From NCBI RefSeq assembly GCF_034009455.1, contig NZ_CP125380.1, forward strand, positions 6,892,179 through 6,956,178: a DNA stretch of 64,000 nucleotides, written 5' to 3'. The stretch comes from Pseudomonas sp. P5_109. GTDB lineage: Bacteria > Pseudomonadota > Gammaproteobacteria > Pseudomonadales > Pseudomonadaceae. Under the pieces are notes generated by a model. It searched no databases and was not told the DNA's origin. It saw only the letters and a list, made by a program, of their open reading frames with translations. Shown one piece after another: positions 25,482 to 33,916 of this stretch. The position numbers were made by a program, and so were the translations under genes. Numbering within the stretch: the stretch's first letter is position 1; each line of letters opens with the position of its first letter.

Positions 25482-27436
25482 TTGGCGGCTCCTGGCTGAG
25501 CGGTTTTACGCGACGGCGCAGGGTCAACCGGCAGCGTGAACGTACGGAGATCGATGGTCGGCGCATTGCTGCTGCCGCCCAGTCGATGATCGAGAACCAG
25601 CAATTTGGCGTTGGCCAAACCCTGGGACAACTGGCTGAAATACTGCTCCAGCACGAAGGCCTGGCCAGCGCTGGCATAGGCTTTCTGCTCGGCGTTGAAT
25701 TTCAGGTCCGCCGCGTCGGCGCCAGCAGTGATTTCACGGGCGCTGGCCGTCGCCTGATCGCGGGCGATGCTAGCCTGCAGCTGCGCCTGGTTGGTGGCCT
25801 CGGCAGCGGCGCCGCGTTCCCGGGCGATCAAGGCTTGCGCACCAATCTGCGCCGCTTGTACACCGTGATAGGCGTTGGCCGCACCGGCCGGGGGATGAAT
25901 CGCCTCGACCACCGTGGCGAGAATTTCCACGCCGCTGTCGAGTTTTTGCAAGTCAGCCTGGACGGCGCGGCCGATTTCGTCGGCCAGCCCTACCCTGTCC
26001 TCGCCCAGCAAGCCGTCGAGGGTGCGCGAAGCGAAATCGTGAACCAGGATTCGGCTGGCGGTGCTGCGAATCAACATCGGCACATCGGCACTGTTATAGG
26101 TCGCGGCCAGCGCTGCCTGATCGCTCAGACCGATGCGATAGACGAAGCGCACATCCATGTTGACGATCTGAAAGCTCTGCTTGTCGGCTCGGCTGCTGGC
26201 GATAACCTGGGATTTGTCGTTCACATGGCTGGCGTCCCACAGGCGATTGGCAATCGCCGGGGCCGGGCCTTCGGCGGGGTCGGCCTGGGCGGGAGCCGTG
26301 GTTTCGCCAACACTGGTGGCCAACTCATGTACCACGCCATTCTCGACGCTCAACACCCGGCCCAAAGGCCACGGCAAGCCAACATGCAAACCGGGGCCAA
26401 ACACCTCCACCGGCTTGCCGAATCGCTCGTAGATACCACGGCCTTGCAGGGCAATTTCGTGAATGCCGGTCAGGGACCAGCCAACCAGCGAAACCACCGC
26501 CAACACCGGCAGCAATGCCCGACGCATGTAAGTAAAGGCCCAGATCTGCCGAAGATCGATGCCGAAACGGTTATGCAATTCGTGCTGCAACGCCAGCAAT
26601 GGCTGGGGTGGCCAGCGCAGCATGTCGGCGACAAAACTGCGCGCCAACAACTCGGGCTCAACACGCTCGCGGCGCGGGCTGAACAAAGACAACACTGCAC
26701 GCAGCAACAGTTCGGCCGCCACCAGCCCCGGCAGCAGCCCGATCAACACCGCCAGGCGTACGGGCCAAACCGATGTTTCATTGGCAAACAGCAGGCAAAA
26801 GGCACCGAGGACCAGGCTGATGATCGCCACGCGTGTCAATTGCGCCAACGCGGTGGCTTCCGGCCATTGAGCGGGGTTTTCCTGCGCCAGATGACGCTCC
26901 ATCACCAACAGTGCGAAGGCCAGCAGTAAGGAACACGCGGCACCGACAGTGGCCGTCAGGCCCAGTGCCGCCGGGGGTAACGCGAGGTTCCAGACCTGTT
27001 CGACACCCAACAACGCCAACAATGCCCAGCCGCCAAGCCACAGCGTCGGCGCGCCGATTTGCCCGAGCAGGTACTGCGATTTCTGGCTGATGCGGTCCAG
27101 CAAACGTTCATACCATCCCGAAGGCGCGACAGATTCGTCGACAACGACCTCGGACACGACCGGATTCATGGCGCGGGCCCGCCACCGGGACACCCCCCAG
27201 GCCGATTGCAAACCCGCCATCAACACCAGCAACGCCGCGCTCAAGTTCAACAGCAACGCTGGCCACAGTGTTTGCGACGCAAACAGCCCGGCAAAAAACG
27301 CCAGCAGCACACCCACTGTCGTGAGTACGCCCGCACCGATGGCGAACCGGCGCAAACGCCGCCCTTGAATGAACGCCTGCTGAAAGCGCGGCAACCCGGC
27401 TAACGGCGTTTCATCAGTATCGAGATCGACTTGCAT
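25478..27436 (-). CDS. Large polytopic SPFH protein (HflK-like C-terminal half)
   Basis: 652 residues, first gene of the operon. The N-terminal ~300 residues hold about six to seven hydrophobic segments (about 32-53, 58-76, 130-150, 156-178, 204-222, 229-250), followed by one more at about 308-325 and an SPFH domain from about 330 (GIYERFGKPVEVFGPGLHVG). An Ala-rich coiled coil runs from about 540 to 610. The membrane part is not a known transporter family that I recognise. GGAG lies seven to eight bases before ATG 27436. The 19-bp palindrome at 27469-27487 sits 33 bases upstream. Confidence 0.78.
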   Translation of the reverse strand: MQVDLDTDETPLAGLPRFQQAFIQGRRLRRFAIGAGVLTTVGVLLAFFAGLFASQTLWPALLLNLSAALLVLMAGLQSAWGVSRWRARAMNPVVSEVVVDESVAPSGWYERLLDRISQKSQYLLGQIGAPTLWLGGWALLALLGVEQVWNLALPPAALGLTATVGAACSLLLAFALLVMERHLAQENPAQWPEATALAQLTRVAIISLVLGAFCLLFANETSVWPVRLAVLIGLLPGLVAAELLLRAVLSLFSPRRERVEPELLARSFVADMLRWPPQPLLALQHELHNRFGIDLRQIWAFTYMRRALLPVLAVVSLVGWSLTGIHEIALQGRGIYERFGKPVEVFGPGLHVGLPWPLGRVLSVENGVVHELATSVGETTAPAQADPAEGPAPAIANRLWDASHVNDKSQVIASSRADKQSFQIVNMDVRFVYRIGLSDQAALAATYNSADVPMLIRSTASRILVHDFASRTLDGLLGEDRVGLADEIGRAVQADLQKLDSGVEILATVVEAIHPPAGAANAYHGVQAAQIGAQALIARERGAAAEATNQAQLQASIARDQATASAREITAGADAADLKFNAEQKAYASAGQAFVLEQYFSQLSQGLANAKLLVLDHRLGGSSNAPTIDLRTFTLPVDPAPSRKTAQPGAAN

Positions 27437-27468
27437 ACCACTCCAGAGAGTCTTCGCTTAAATGGCAA

Positions 27469-27487
27469 TTCGTTACGATATAACGAA
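27469..27487. promoter_or_regulatory. Zur-like palindrome upstream of the SPFH/hmtA operon
   Basis: TTCGTTAcgataTAACGAA, a perfect 7-bp inverted repeat with a 5-base spacer. Its central 13 bases (GTTACGATATAAC, 27472-27484) match the Zur core GTTATANTATAAC except at positions 5 and 6. The centre of symmetry (27478) coincides with that of a Zur box. It lies 33 bases before the first SPFH gene and about 165 bases before the divergent lpd gene. Confidence 0.6.
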
Positions 27488-27580
27488 AGTGGTGAAATTT
27501 CCGTTCTCAAGCGCGCTATCTAAAGATGCCCAACCTGTCGCTTACCTGAAGCCTTGACCGAAATGCTGCATAACGCACAT

Positions 27581-27594
27581 ATTACGTTCGTAAT
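27581..27594. promoter_or_regulatory. Short palindrome upstream of lpd3
   Basis: ATTACGTTCGTAAT, a perfect 6-bp inverted repeat with a 2-base spacer, 57 bases before the lpd start. Possibly an operator for lpd; the binding protein is unknown. Confidence 0.35.
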
Positions 27595-27650
27595 TTTCTT
27601 CAGGAACTACTTTTAACGATCCCTTTCCCATTCGATCCAGGAGTACATCC

Positions 27651-29051
27651 ATGAGCACTTATGACGTCGTGATCCTCGGCGGTGGCCCCGGCGGTTACAA
27701 CGCGGCGATCCGCGCCGGACAACTGGGTCTGAAGGCAGCCTGCGTGGAAGGACGCGCCACACTCGGCGGCACCTGCCTGAACGTCGGTTGCATGCCATCC
27801 AAGGCATTGCTGCATGCCTCCGAACTGTACGACGCGGCCATGGGTGCGGAATTCGCCAACCTGGGGATCGACGTCAAACCCAGTCTCAACCTTGCCCAGA
27901 TGATGAAGCAAAAGGATGAAAGCGTTACCGGGCTGACCAAGGGCATCGAGTTTCTTTTCCGCAAGAACAAAGTCGACTGGATCAAGGGTTGGGGCCACAT
28001 CGACGGGCCGGGCAAAGTCACGGTGACCGACAGCGCCGGCGGCAAGACCGAACTGAGCGCCAAGGACATCATCATCGCCACCGGTTCCGAACCCACTCCC
28101 CTGCCTGGCGTGGACATCGATAACAAACGCATCCTCGATTCCACCGGCGCCCTTGCGCTGACCGAGGTGCCCAAGCATCTGGTGGTGATCGGCGCTGGCG
28201 TGATCGGCCTGGAGCTGGGTTCGGTATGGCGACGTCTCGGGGCGCAGGTAACGGTGGTCGAGTTTCTCGACCGGATCTGCCCAGGCGTGGACATCGAAGC
28301 CGGCAAAACCCTGCAGCGCTCCCTGAGCAAGCAAGGCTTGAGTTTCAAGTTGAGTTCGAAAGTGACCAGCGCCACCCGCTCCACCCACGGCGTTCAGCTG
28401 AGCATCGAGCCTGCCGCGGGCGGTACTGCCGAGCTGCTGGAAGCGGATTACGTACTGGTGGCCATCGGGCGCCGACCGTATACACAGGGCCTGGGCCTGG
28501 AGAACGTCGGCTTAGCCACAGACAAACGCGGCATGCTCGCCAACAAGGGGCATCGCACGGAAGCCGCCGGGGTCTGGGTGATTGGTGATGTGACCTCGGG
28601 CCCCATGCTCGCCCACAAGGCCGAGGACGAAGCCATGGCCTGCGTCGAGCAGATCGTCGGCAAGGCCGGCGAGGTCAACTACGACCTGATCCCCAGCGTG
28701 GTCTACACCAGACCGGAACTGGCCAGCGTCGGCAAGACCGAAGAGCAGCTCAAGGCTGAAGGGCGGGCGTACAAGGTCGGCAAGTTTCCCTTCACCGCCA
28801 ACAGCCGGGCGAAGATCAACCATGAAACCGAAGGCTTTGCCAAAGTGCTGGCCGACGAGCGCACGGATGAAGTCCTCGGCGTGCACCTGGTCGGCCCGAG
28901 CGTCAGCGAAATGATTGGCGAGTATTGCGTGGCCATGGAGTTCAGCGCCTCGGCCGAAGACATCGCCCTGACTTGCCACCCGCACCCGACCCGCTCCGAG
29001 GCCTTGCGCCAGGCGGCGATGGATGTGGAGGGGATGGCGACGCAGATGTGA
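27651..29051 (+). CDS. lpd3: Dihydrolipoyl dehydrogenase (Lpd3 type)
   Basis: 466 residues. FAD flavoenzyme that reoxidises dihydrolipoyl groups with NAD+. FAD site VVILGGGPGGYNAAIRA at residues 5-21, the redox pair in GGTCLNVGCMPSK, NAD site VVIGAGVIGLELGSVW, and the C-terminal His-Glu pair in CHPHPTRSEA. It stands alone, not beside pdh, sucAB or bkd genes, which fits the third Lpd of pseudomonads. Good AGGAG (CCAGGAG) before ATG 27651. Confidence 0.93.
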   Translation: MSTYDVVILGGGPGGYNAAIRAGQLGLKAACVEGRATLGGTCLNVGCMPSKALLHASELYDAAMGAEFANLGIDVKPSLNLAQMMKQKDESVTGLTKGIEFLFRKNKVDWIKGWGHIDGPGKVTVTDSAGGKTELSAKDIIIATGSEPTPLPGVDIDNKRILDSTGALALTEVPKHLVVIGAGVIGLELGSVWRRLGAQVTVVEFLDRICPGVDIEAGKTLQRSLSKQGLSFKLSSKVTSATRSTHGVQLSIEPAAGGTAELLEADYVLVAIGRRPYTQGLGLENVGLATDKRGMLANKGHRTEAAGVWVIGDVTSGPMLAHKAEDEAMACVEQIVGKAGEVNYDLIPSVVYTRPELASVGKTEEQLKAEGRAYKVGKFPFTANSRAKINHETEGFAKVLADERTDEVLGVHLVGPSVSEMIGEYCVAMEFSASAEDIALTCHPHPTRSEALRQAAMDVEGMATQM

Positions 29052-29084
29052 GGCTTGAAGAGTTGCAGTGATTGAACTATCGCC

Positions 29085-29149
29085 TTCGCGAGCAAGCCCG
29101 CTCCCACAGGTACAGCGAAAACCCTGTGGGAGCGGGCTTGATCGCGAAT
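29085..29149. repeat. REP doublet (inverted pair)
   Basis: TTCGCGAGCAAGCCCGCTCC at 29085-29104 and inverted GGAGCGGGCTTGATCGCGAA ending at 29149. The spacer is short (about 25 bases). It sits between the convergent lpd3 and Lrp-type genes. Confidence 0.95.
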
Positions 29150-29162
29150 CAGGCGACTCGGT

Positions 29163-29636
29163 CTAAAGCGGCAAATGCTCCAACGGCAACGACCCCGGCG
29201 CCTTCACCGTGTGAATCGCAAAGTTGCTGCGGATGTCGCTCACACCCGGCAGCTTCAACAAACGCCCGGTGAGAAACCGGTCATAGGCACGCAAATCCGG
29301 CACCACCACCTGCAACAGGAAATCCGATTCCCCTGACACCAGAAACGCCGAAATCACCTCGGGCAATGCCGTCACCGCCAGGCGAAAACTTTCGGCTTGT
29401 TCATCGTTATGACGCTCGACCTTGACCCCGACAAACACCGTCAGCCCCAACCCCACCTCATCGCGATCCAGATTGGCCTGGTAGCCGCGAATGACCCCGG
29501 CCTCTTCCAACATCCGCACCCGGCGCAAACAAGGCGATGCCGACAGACCTATCTCGTCCGCCAGTTGCACATTGCTCAGGCGGCCATCCCGTTGCAGCGC
29601 GGCGAGAATCTTGCGGTCGTAGGCGTCGAGTTTCAT
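29163..29636 (-). CDS. Lrp/AsnC family transcriptional regulator
   Basis: 157 residues. N-terminal winged HTH (about 3-55: LDAYDRKILAALQRDGRLS, VQLADEIGLSASPCLRRVR) and C-terminal RAM ligand-binding domain (about 68-150). Members respond to amino acids and form octamers. Divergent from the LysE-type exporter at 29782, an arrangement typical of a regulator that controls amino-acid export; effector unknown. Confidence 0.93.
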   Translation of the reverse strand: MKLDAYDRKILAALQRDGRLSNVQLADEIGLSASPCLRRVRMLEEAGVIRGYQANLDRDEVGLGLTVFVGVKVERHNDEQAESFRLAVTALPEVISAFLVSGESDFLLQVVVPDLRAYDRFLTGRLLKLPGVSDIRSNFAIHTVKAPGSLPLEHLPL

Positions 29637-29781
29637 GGTTTGGCAGATCCAGATGGTTCACACGAAAGAAAGTGGCAGATTATGCCAATTCAGAAGCCGA
29701 TAGAAGCTGACAACGCAAGCACCTGCCCCGCCCTTCCGCCCTAGACTGGCACCACCGAATCGACAACGAATGGGGTGCAAC

Positions 29782-30411
29782 ATGCAGGGGCTCTGGCTGT
29801 TTTTCATGGCACTGGCAGTGGTCTATCTTCTGCCGGGGCCTGACATGATCCTGCTGTTGCAGACCGGTGCCCGCCAGGGCAAAAGCGCCGCGCTGGCCAC
29901 GGCCGTGGGGTTGGGCATCGCCCGGGGTTGTCACGTGGCGTTGGCGGCGCTGGGTTTGGCCGCACTGTTCAAGGCAGCGCCCTGGACTTTCGATGTCGTG
30001 CGCCTGGCAGGCGCTGCGTATCTGCTGTGGATCGGTATTCAGTGCCTGCGGACCACGATGCTGCCGAGCCTCACCAGCGCTGATACAACCGGCGAAAAAC
30101 CGCGCTGGGGCGCAGCCATCCGACGCGGACTGCTGACCAACCTGCTCAACCCCAAGGCGCTGCTGTTCTGCTCAGTGCTGCTACCGCAATTCATCAACCC
30201 AGAGGCCGGAGCGGTGCTCGGACAATTTGCGACCTTGGGCGCGGTGCTGGTCGGCGTCGGTTTGCTGTTCGACAGCGCTTACGCCCTGGTCGGCGCGGCA
30301 CTCGGCCGGTGGTTGCAACGCAGCCCTTCAGCCCAACGCCTGCAACAATGGTTGTTCGGCAGCCTGTTGATCGGTTTCGCCGTACGGCTGACCTTTGTGC
30401 AACAGGCTTGA
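29782..30411 (+). CDS. LysE/RhtB family amino-acid exporter
   Basis: 209 residues, about six membrane segments. The family signature is clear: YLLPGPDMILLLQTGARQG near the N-terminus (PGP motif), GLGIARGCHVALAALGLAAL, AYLLWIGIQCLR, and GLLTNLLNPKALLF. Exports an amino acid or homoserine lactone-like compound across the inner membrane; substrate unknown. ATG 29782 with GGGG six bases before it is preferred to an in-frame ATG at 29770. Probably controlled by the divergent Lrp-type regulator. Confidence 0.92.
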   Translation: MQGLWLFFMALAVVYLLPGPDMILLLQTGARQGKSAALATAVGLGIARGCHVALAALGLAALFKAAPWTFDVVRLAGAAYLLWIGIQCLRTTMLPSLTSADTTGEKPRWGAAIRRGLLTNLLNPKALLFCSVLLPQFINPEAGAVLGQFATLGAVLVGVGLLFDSAYALVGAALGRWLQRSPSAQRLQQWLFGSLLIGFAVRLTFVQQA

Positions 30412-30415
30412 GCCT

Positions 30416-32533
30416 TTACTGAGCCTTGGCGCGGCGACGCTTGAACATCAACAGCGCGGCTGCCGCGAACGCCAATACGCTACCGGCCTGCAACGGCGTC
30501 TTGTACGGGCGCAAGGCCGAGCGCGCCGCGTCGGTGACCTGGGTCACGTAGCGTTTGTCTGCGTTCTCGAAGTCGGGATACGGGCACTGGTGGCCAAAGT
30601 CGGCGGCCCATTCCACGTAAGGTCCTTGTTTGACATAACGCTGATAAATCGCACTTTGCTCTTCGGGACTGCTGTTCCACCCCGACGCCTCGCACAGCAC
30701 CGCCGCAAACGCCTGACTGGTGTGAGGCAAGTTATCCGCTGCCTTGCTCGCCAGCGCGGTGGCCATGAAGCGATAGTGATAACGCTGATCTGGCTGGGCA
30801 GCGCTGGCCTGCTGGCGCTTTATTTCGTCCTCGGCCACCAATGGCCCGACCTTGAGCTCGTCGTTTGCCAGGGTGAAGTTACCGCCGAAGGTGGCGTAGT
30901 CCGGCGCCATCTCGTAGCCCAGAATGTCCATGCCCCACTCGCGCGCCGTCCAGGCCGCATTGAACAGCGCAGCGGCGCGACGGGTTGGCCACCAGGCTGA
31001 ATCAGCCGCCAGACGTTGCTCGCCATACAATTTCGCCTTGTGTCTCAAGCCGTCATTATCGAAGTATGCCGGTGCCTCCTCGTAATGCCCCTCGCGCAAC
31101 AAACGCCGGCCCAGCAGATTGCGCAGGCTCGCCGCTACCGGCAAGGGCACGTAGTTGTCGCGGTCCTGCTGGGTAAGCGCTGGCGGGGCTGGCACTTGTG
31201 TGTCGACGTAGTGCTTGAGTTCTTCGAGGGTCAACACGCGCTCGGCAACGGTGGCGGCGTCGAACCAGTAAATGCTTTGGCTGCGATACAACTGATCGAA
31301 GGCTTGCAGGTAATCCCCGCGTTGCAACGCCAGGATCGCACTTTCACCCTCGACCCGGCATTTGGGCTGGAGCGTTTCGTAATCGTAGTCCGGGGTCCGG
31401 CGCTCGCCCCAGGATTCGTTCTGCGGGAAGGCCTGGGCCGCTTTGGCGTAGGCTGCGGCGGCTGCCTTTTTATCGCCCTCGCGCACTGCCAGTTTTGCCC
31501 GCAGCCACCAGGCCAAACCGCCATCGCCGGCATGTTCGAGGAAGGCCTTGGCGCTGGCGTAATCACCCTGTTGATAATTCATCGCTGCCAGGCGGTCGGC
31601 GTTTTCGAGACTGCCACGGGTGCTGTTTTGCAGGAGCTTGATCATTTTTTGTTCGTTGGCGGGTTGATCACCGAACGACCAGCCCAAGCGGCTGATCAGC
31701 GATGCCGTCACCAACTGCTGCACGGGCTGGCCCTTGAGCAATTCGGCCACTTGATCCTCCGGCAGCGTCATCAGGTCCGCCATCAACAACTTCAGCGATT
31801 CGTAGCCCACCACGGAGCCGTGCAGATTTTGCGTGGCGTACAGCTCGATGGCGCGGTTCCAGTCGCCAGCGGTGCGCACCACACGAGCTTCTTCGCCGAG
31901 GCTGGCAACACCCAGTTCCAGCGGGTCGCTGAAGCCGTCGATGCTCAGTTGCCGGGTTTGCTCAAAAGCCTTGGCAGATTGTTCGAGCAGATCCGGGGCT
32001 GCATTGGCTTCAGCGCTCATGGCGAACAACGCGCGCCCCAGCGAGTAAGCCGCCCAGGTGCTGCGCGAGGCCCGTTGCTCAGCGGGCAACGCCAGCACTT
32101 TCTTGAAATACCCGGCGGCCAAGGCAGGATCACCCGCGCCAAATGCCACGGCACCGGCCAGGTACAACCTGAGCTCGGGCGCCAGTTGCGCGCCTTCGGT
32201 TTCAACCTGACGGGCATCCGTCAGGCTGCGCAGGTGTTTCACCAACACCTGTTGCTCAGCGGAAAGTCCGGCCTGCTCAGCCTGATCCCGCAGCGTTACA
32301 AGGTCGGGCTCATCGCTGTAGTCGGCGCCAGCGGTGACGTTCTTCAAGCCGTTGATGGCGTGGCCGAGGCGGCTGACTTCGAAGCTGAAGTTGCCCTCGG
32401 GCAGTTCCGCCAGCGACTGGCCACGGTTATCCAGCAGGCGCATGGGGAAGTCCGGGCCGCAGGCCAGCGCCGAACCCAGCGGCAGGCTGAGGCTCAGGCA
32501 AAGCAAATGACGCGGCCAGTTACGGGTGAACAT
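30416..32533 (-). CDS. Large exported protein with TPR-like repeats, unknown function
   Basis: 705 residues. Signal peptide MFTRNWPRHLLCLSLSLPLG with cleavage near ALACG. Much of the rest is made of amphipathic helix pairs of the TPR/SEL1 kind, for example GDPALAAGYFKKVLALP, GDYASAKAFLEHAGD, REGDKKAAAAAYAKAAQ and REGHYEEAPAYFDNDG. A single membrane anchor closes the protein (VLAFAAAALLMFKRRRAK), so it is probably held in the inner membrane facing the periplasm. Strong ribosome site AAGGAGG before ATG 32533. Its start overlaps the DUF3142 stop by 14 bases, so the two are co-translated. No named domain recognised. Confidence 0.8.
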   Translation of the reverse strand: MFTRNWPRHLLCLSLSLPLGSALACGPDFPMRLLDNRGQSLAELPEGNFSFEVSRLGHAINGLKNVTAGADYSDEPDLVTLRDQAEQAGLSAEQQVLVKHLRSLTDARQVETEGAQLAPELRLYLAGAVAFGAGDPALAAGYFKKVLALPAEQRASRSTWAAYSLGRALFAMSAEANAAPDLLEQSAKAFEQTRQLSIDGFSDPLELGVASLGEEARVVRTAGDWNRAIELYATQNLHGSVVGYESLKLLMADLMTLPEDQVAELLKGQPVQQLVTASLISRLGWSFGDQPANEQKMIKLLQNSTRGSLENADRLAAMNYQQGDYASAKAFLEHAGDGGLAWWLRAKLAVREGDKKAAAAAYAKAAQAFPQNESWGERRTPDYDYETLQPKCRVEGESAILALQRGDYLQAFDQLYRSQSIYWFDAATVAERVLTLEELKHYVDTQVPAPPALTQQDRDNYVPLPVAASLRNLLGRRLLREGHYEEAPAYFDNDGLRHKAKLYGEQRLAADSAWWPTRRAAALFNAAWTAREWGMDILGYEMAPDYATFGGNFTLANDELKVGPLVAEDEIKRQQASAAQPDQRYHYRFMATALASKAADNLPHTSQAFAAVLCEASGWNSSPEEQSAIYQRYVKQGPYVEWAADFGHQCPYPDFENADKRYVTQVTDAARSALRPYKTPLQAGSVLAFAAAALLMFKRRRAKAQ

Positions 32534-33716
32534 TCGAACCTCCTTGATCAATGTGTGCGCAGCGAGCCCAACCAATGGCACGCTGCCCGCCAGCCGGTAG
32601 TCGGCCATCACGCAGGCGGGTGAAGGTAAGCAGATCCGGGCTCTGTTGCAACGCGTAACCGGCCAAGGCATCGGCCCCTTCACAGCCGCTGACCGCGAGG
32701 GTCAGGCGTTCGGGCCAGGCGCGGTCGAGATTGCCCTGGTTGCTGATGCCGATGTCATAGAGGCCATCGTCGGCCGATAGTTTCAGTTGTAATTGACTGT
32801 CGAGGACATCACCCCGCGCCACCGCGCGCAAGGTGGTCAAGCTCCAGGCGCGACGGTCGTTGGCCAATGGCAGGCGAAACCAGATCAGGCCCGCCAGATG
32901 TTTCGGTGGATCGGCGCGCAGCTCGGTGCCGAGAGTGCGCAATGACTGCGGATCGGCGAGTAATTCCCGGCGCAGGCCTTCGCGCTCCAGCGTGACTTCG
33001 CTTTCCACGATCGGCGCGCCATCCGCCGACGGCAGCAATGCCACGCCGTAGGCCGGCAGCGCCAGATAGAAAGGCTTCGGCGTGATACGGCTCCAGGCCT
33101 TTGCCCATTGCCGGGCCTGATCGGCATCGAACAAGCCCCGACGCGGATCGCTCACGGCGTGCACCTGCAACACGCTGCTGTCGACTGTGGATAACAGCGC
33201 CGGCAGTTCGCGACTGTCGAGCCAGGACGGCAACGCGGTGATGCTCAACGGCAGCGAAGTCGGCAACGCTTCGCGCAAATGCGCGAGAAATTCGCGGTAC
33301 GCCGGTAGCCGGGCATTACCCGCATCGTGGTCGATTTCCACCCCGGCGAGGTTCACCCCCTGTTTCTGCCAATCGCTGATCACTTGGCGGATTTGCGCGG
33401 TGACCTCTTCCTGATCCAGCGACTTGAGCTGCCCGTCCAGGCGCACCACCGCAATCACCGGCCGGCCGTCGCGTGTGAGCAGTGCCAGGTCAATCCGGGC
33501 CCGATTCCAGCCGGCGTTGGGGAAGGCCTGCAAGGCCAGTACCCGCAACGTCGAAAAATCTGCACGGCTGTCGCTGAGGGCCGCGTCGTGGGCCGGCGTC
33601 CACTGCCGCTGCCAGACGTAAAGTTGCTGATCCAGCGGCGGTGCTTCCTGTTTTTCGCAACCGGCGGTCAGCGCCAGCGCCATCAACAAGACAATGGAAC
33701 GAATGAAAAAAACCAT
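32520..33716 (-). CDS. DUF3142 lipoprotein
   Basis: 398 residues. Lipoprotein signal ending in a lipobox (LTAGC, Cys20). The body follows the DUF3142 pattern, a TIM-barrel-like glycosidase-related fold: LYVWQRQWTPAHDAALSD, GVNLAGVEIDHDAGNARLPAY and HLAGLIWFRLPLANDR. Members are often annotated as putative glycoside hydrolase-like, but no activity is proven. Operon partner of the 705-residue protein through a 14-base overlap. Confidence 0.85.
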   Translation of the reverse strand: MVFFIRSIVLLMALALTAGCEKQEAPPLDQQLYVWQRQWTPAHDAALSDSRADFSTLRVLALQAFPNAGWNRARIDLALLTRDGRPVIAVVRLDGQLKSLDQEEVTAQIRQVISDWQKQGVNLAGVEIDHDAGNARLPAYREFLAHLREALPTSLPLSITALPSWLDSRELPALLSTVDSSVLQVHAVSDPRRGLFDADQARQWAKAWSRITPKPFYLALPAYGVALLPSADGAPIVESEVTLEREGLRRELLADPQSLRTLGTELRADPPKHLAGLIWFRLPLANDRRAWSLTTLRAVARGDVLDSQLQLKLSADDGLYDIGISNQGNLDRAWPERLTLAVSGCEGADALAGYALQQSPDLLTFTRLRDGRLPAGGQRAIGWARCAHIDQGGSNVHP

Positions 33717-33760
33717 GGAAACGCTTGTTCCTGAAATGCAGTAAAGGCTTTACCACAAAC

Positions 33761-33853
33761 CCTGTGAGAGCGGGCTTGCTCGCGAAGGCGTCGTGTCAGT
33801 CGACATCAACGTTGCTGACACATTGCTTTCGCGAGCAAGCCCGCTCCCACAGG
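33761..33853. repeat. REP doublet (inverted pair)
   Basis: GAGCGGGCTTGCTCGCGAA (about 33768-33786) and inverted TTCGCGAGCAAGCCCGCTCC (about 33828-33847). The spacer itself has a nested inverted repeat GTGTCAG/CTGACAC. Upstream of the DUF3142 gene. Confidence 0.95.
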
Positions 33854-33916
33854 GTCCTGGGCTCCCCACCCTACCCAGCCGTCGACCGGCGGGCAATGTT
33901 GGCCTGCAATCTTCCT

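Noticed and set aside
21455..27000. Long open frames on the plus strand opposite the SPFH/ATPase operon
   Set aside because: They mirror the codon structure of the GC-rich genes on the other strand, have no recognisable domains, and lack ribosome sites.
31016..32623. Plus-strand frame of more than 500 codons opposite the TPR-like protein
   Set aside because: Antisense shadow; no domain, and the minus-strand gene has a signal peptide, strong ribosome site and overlap with its partner.
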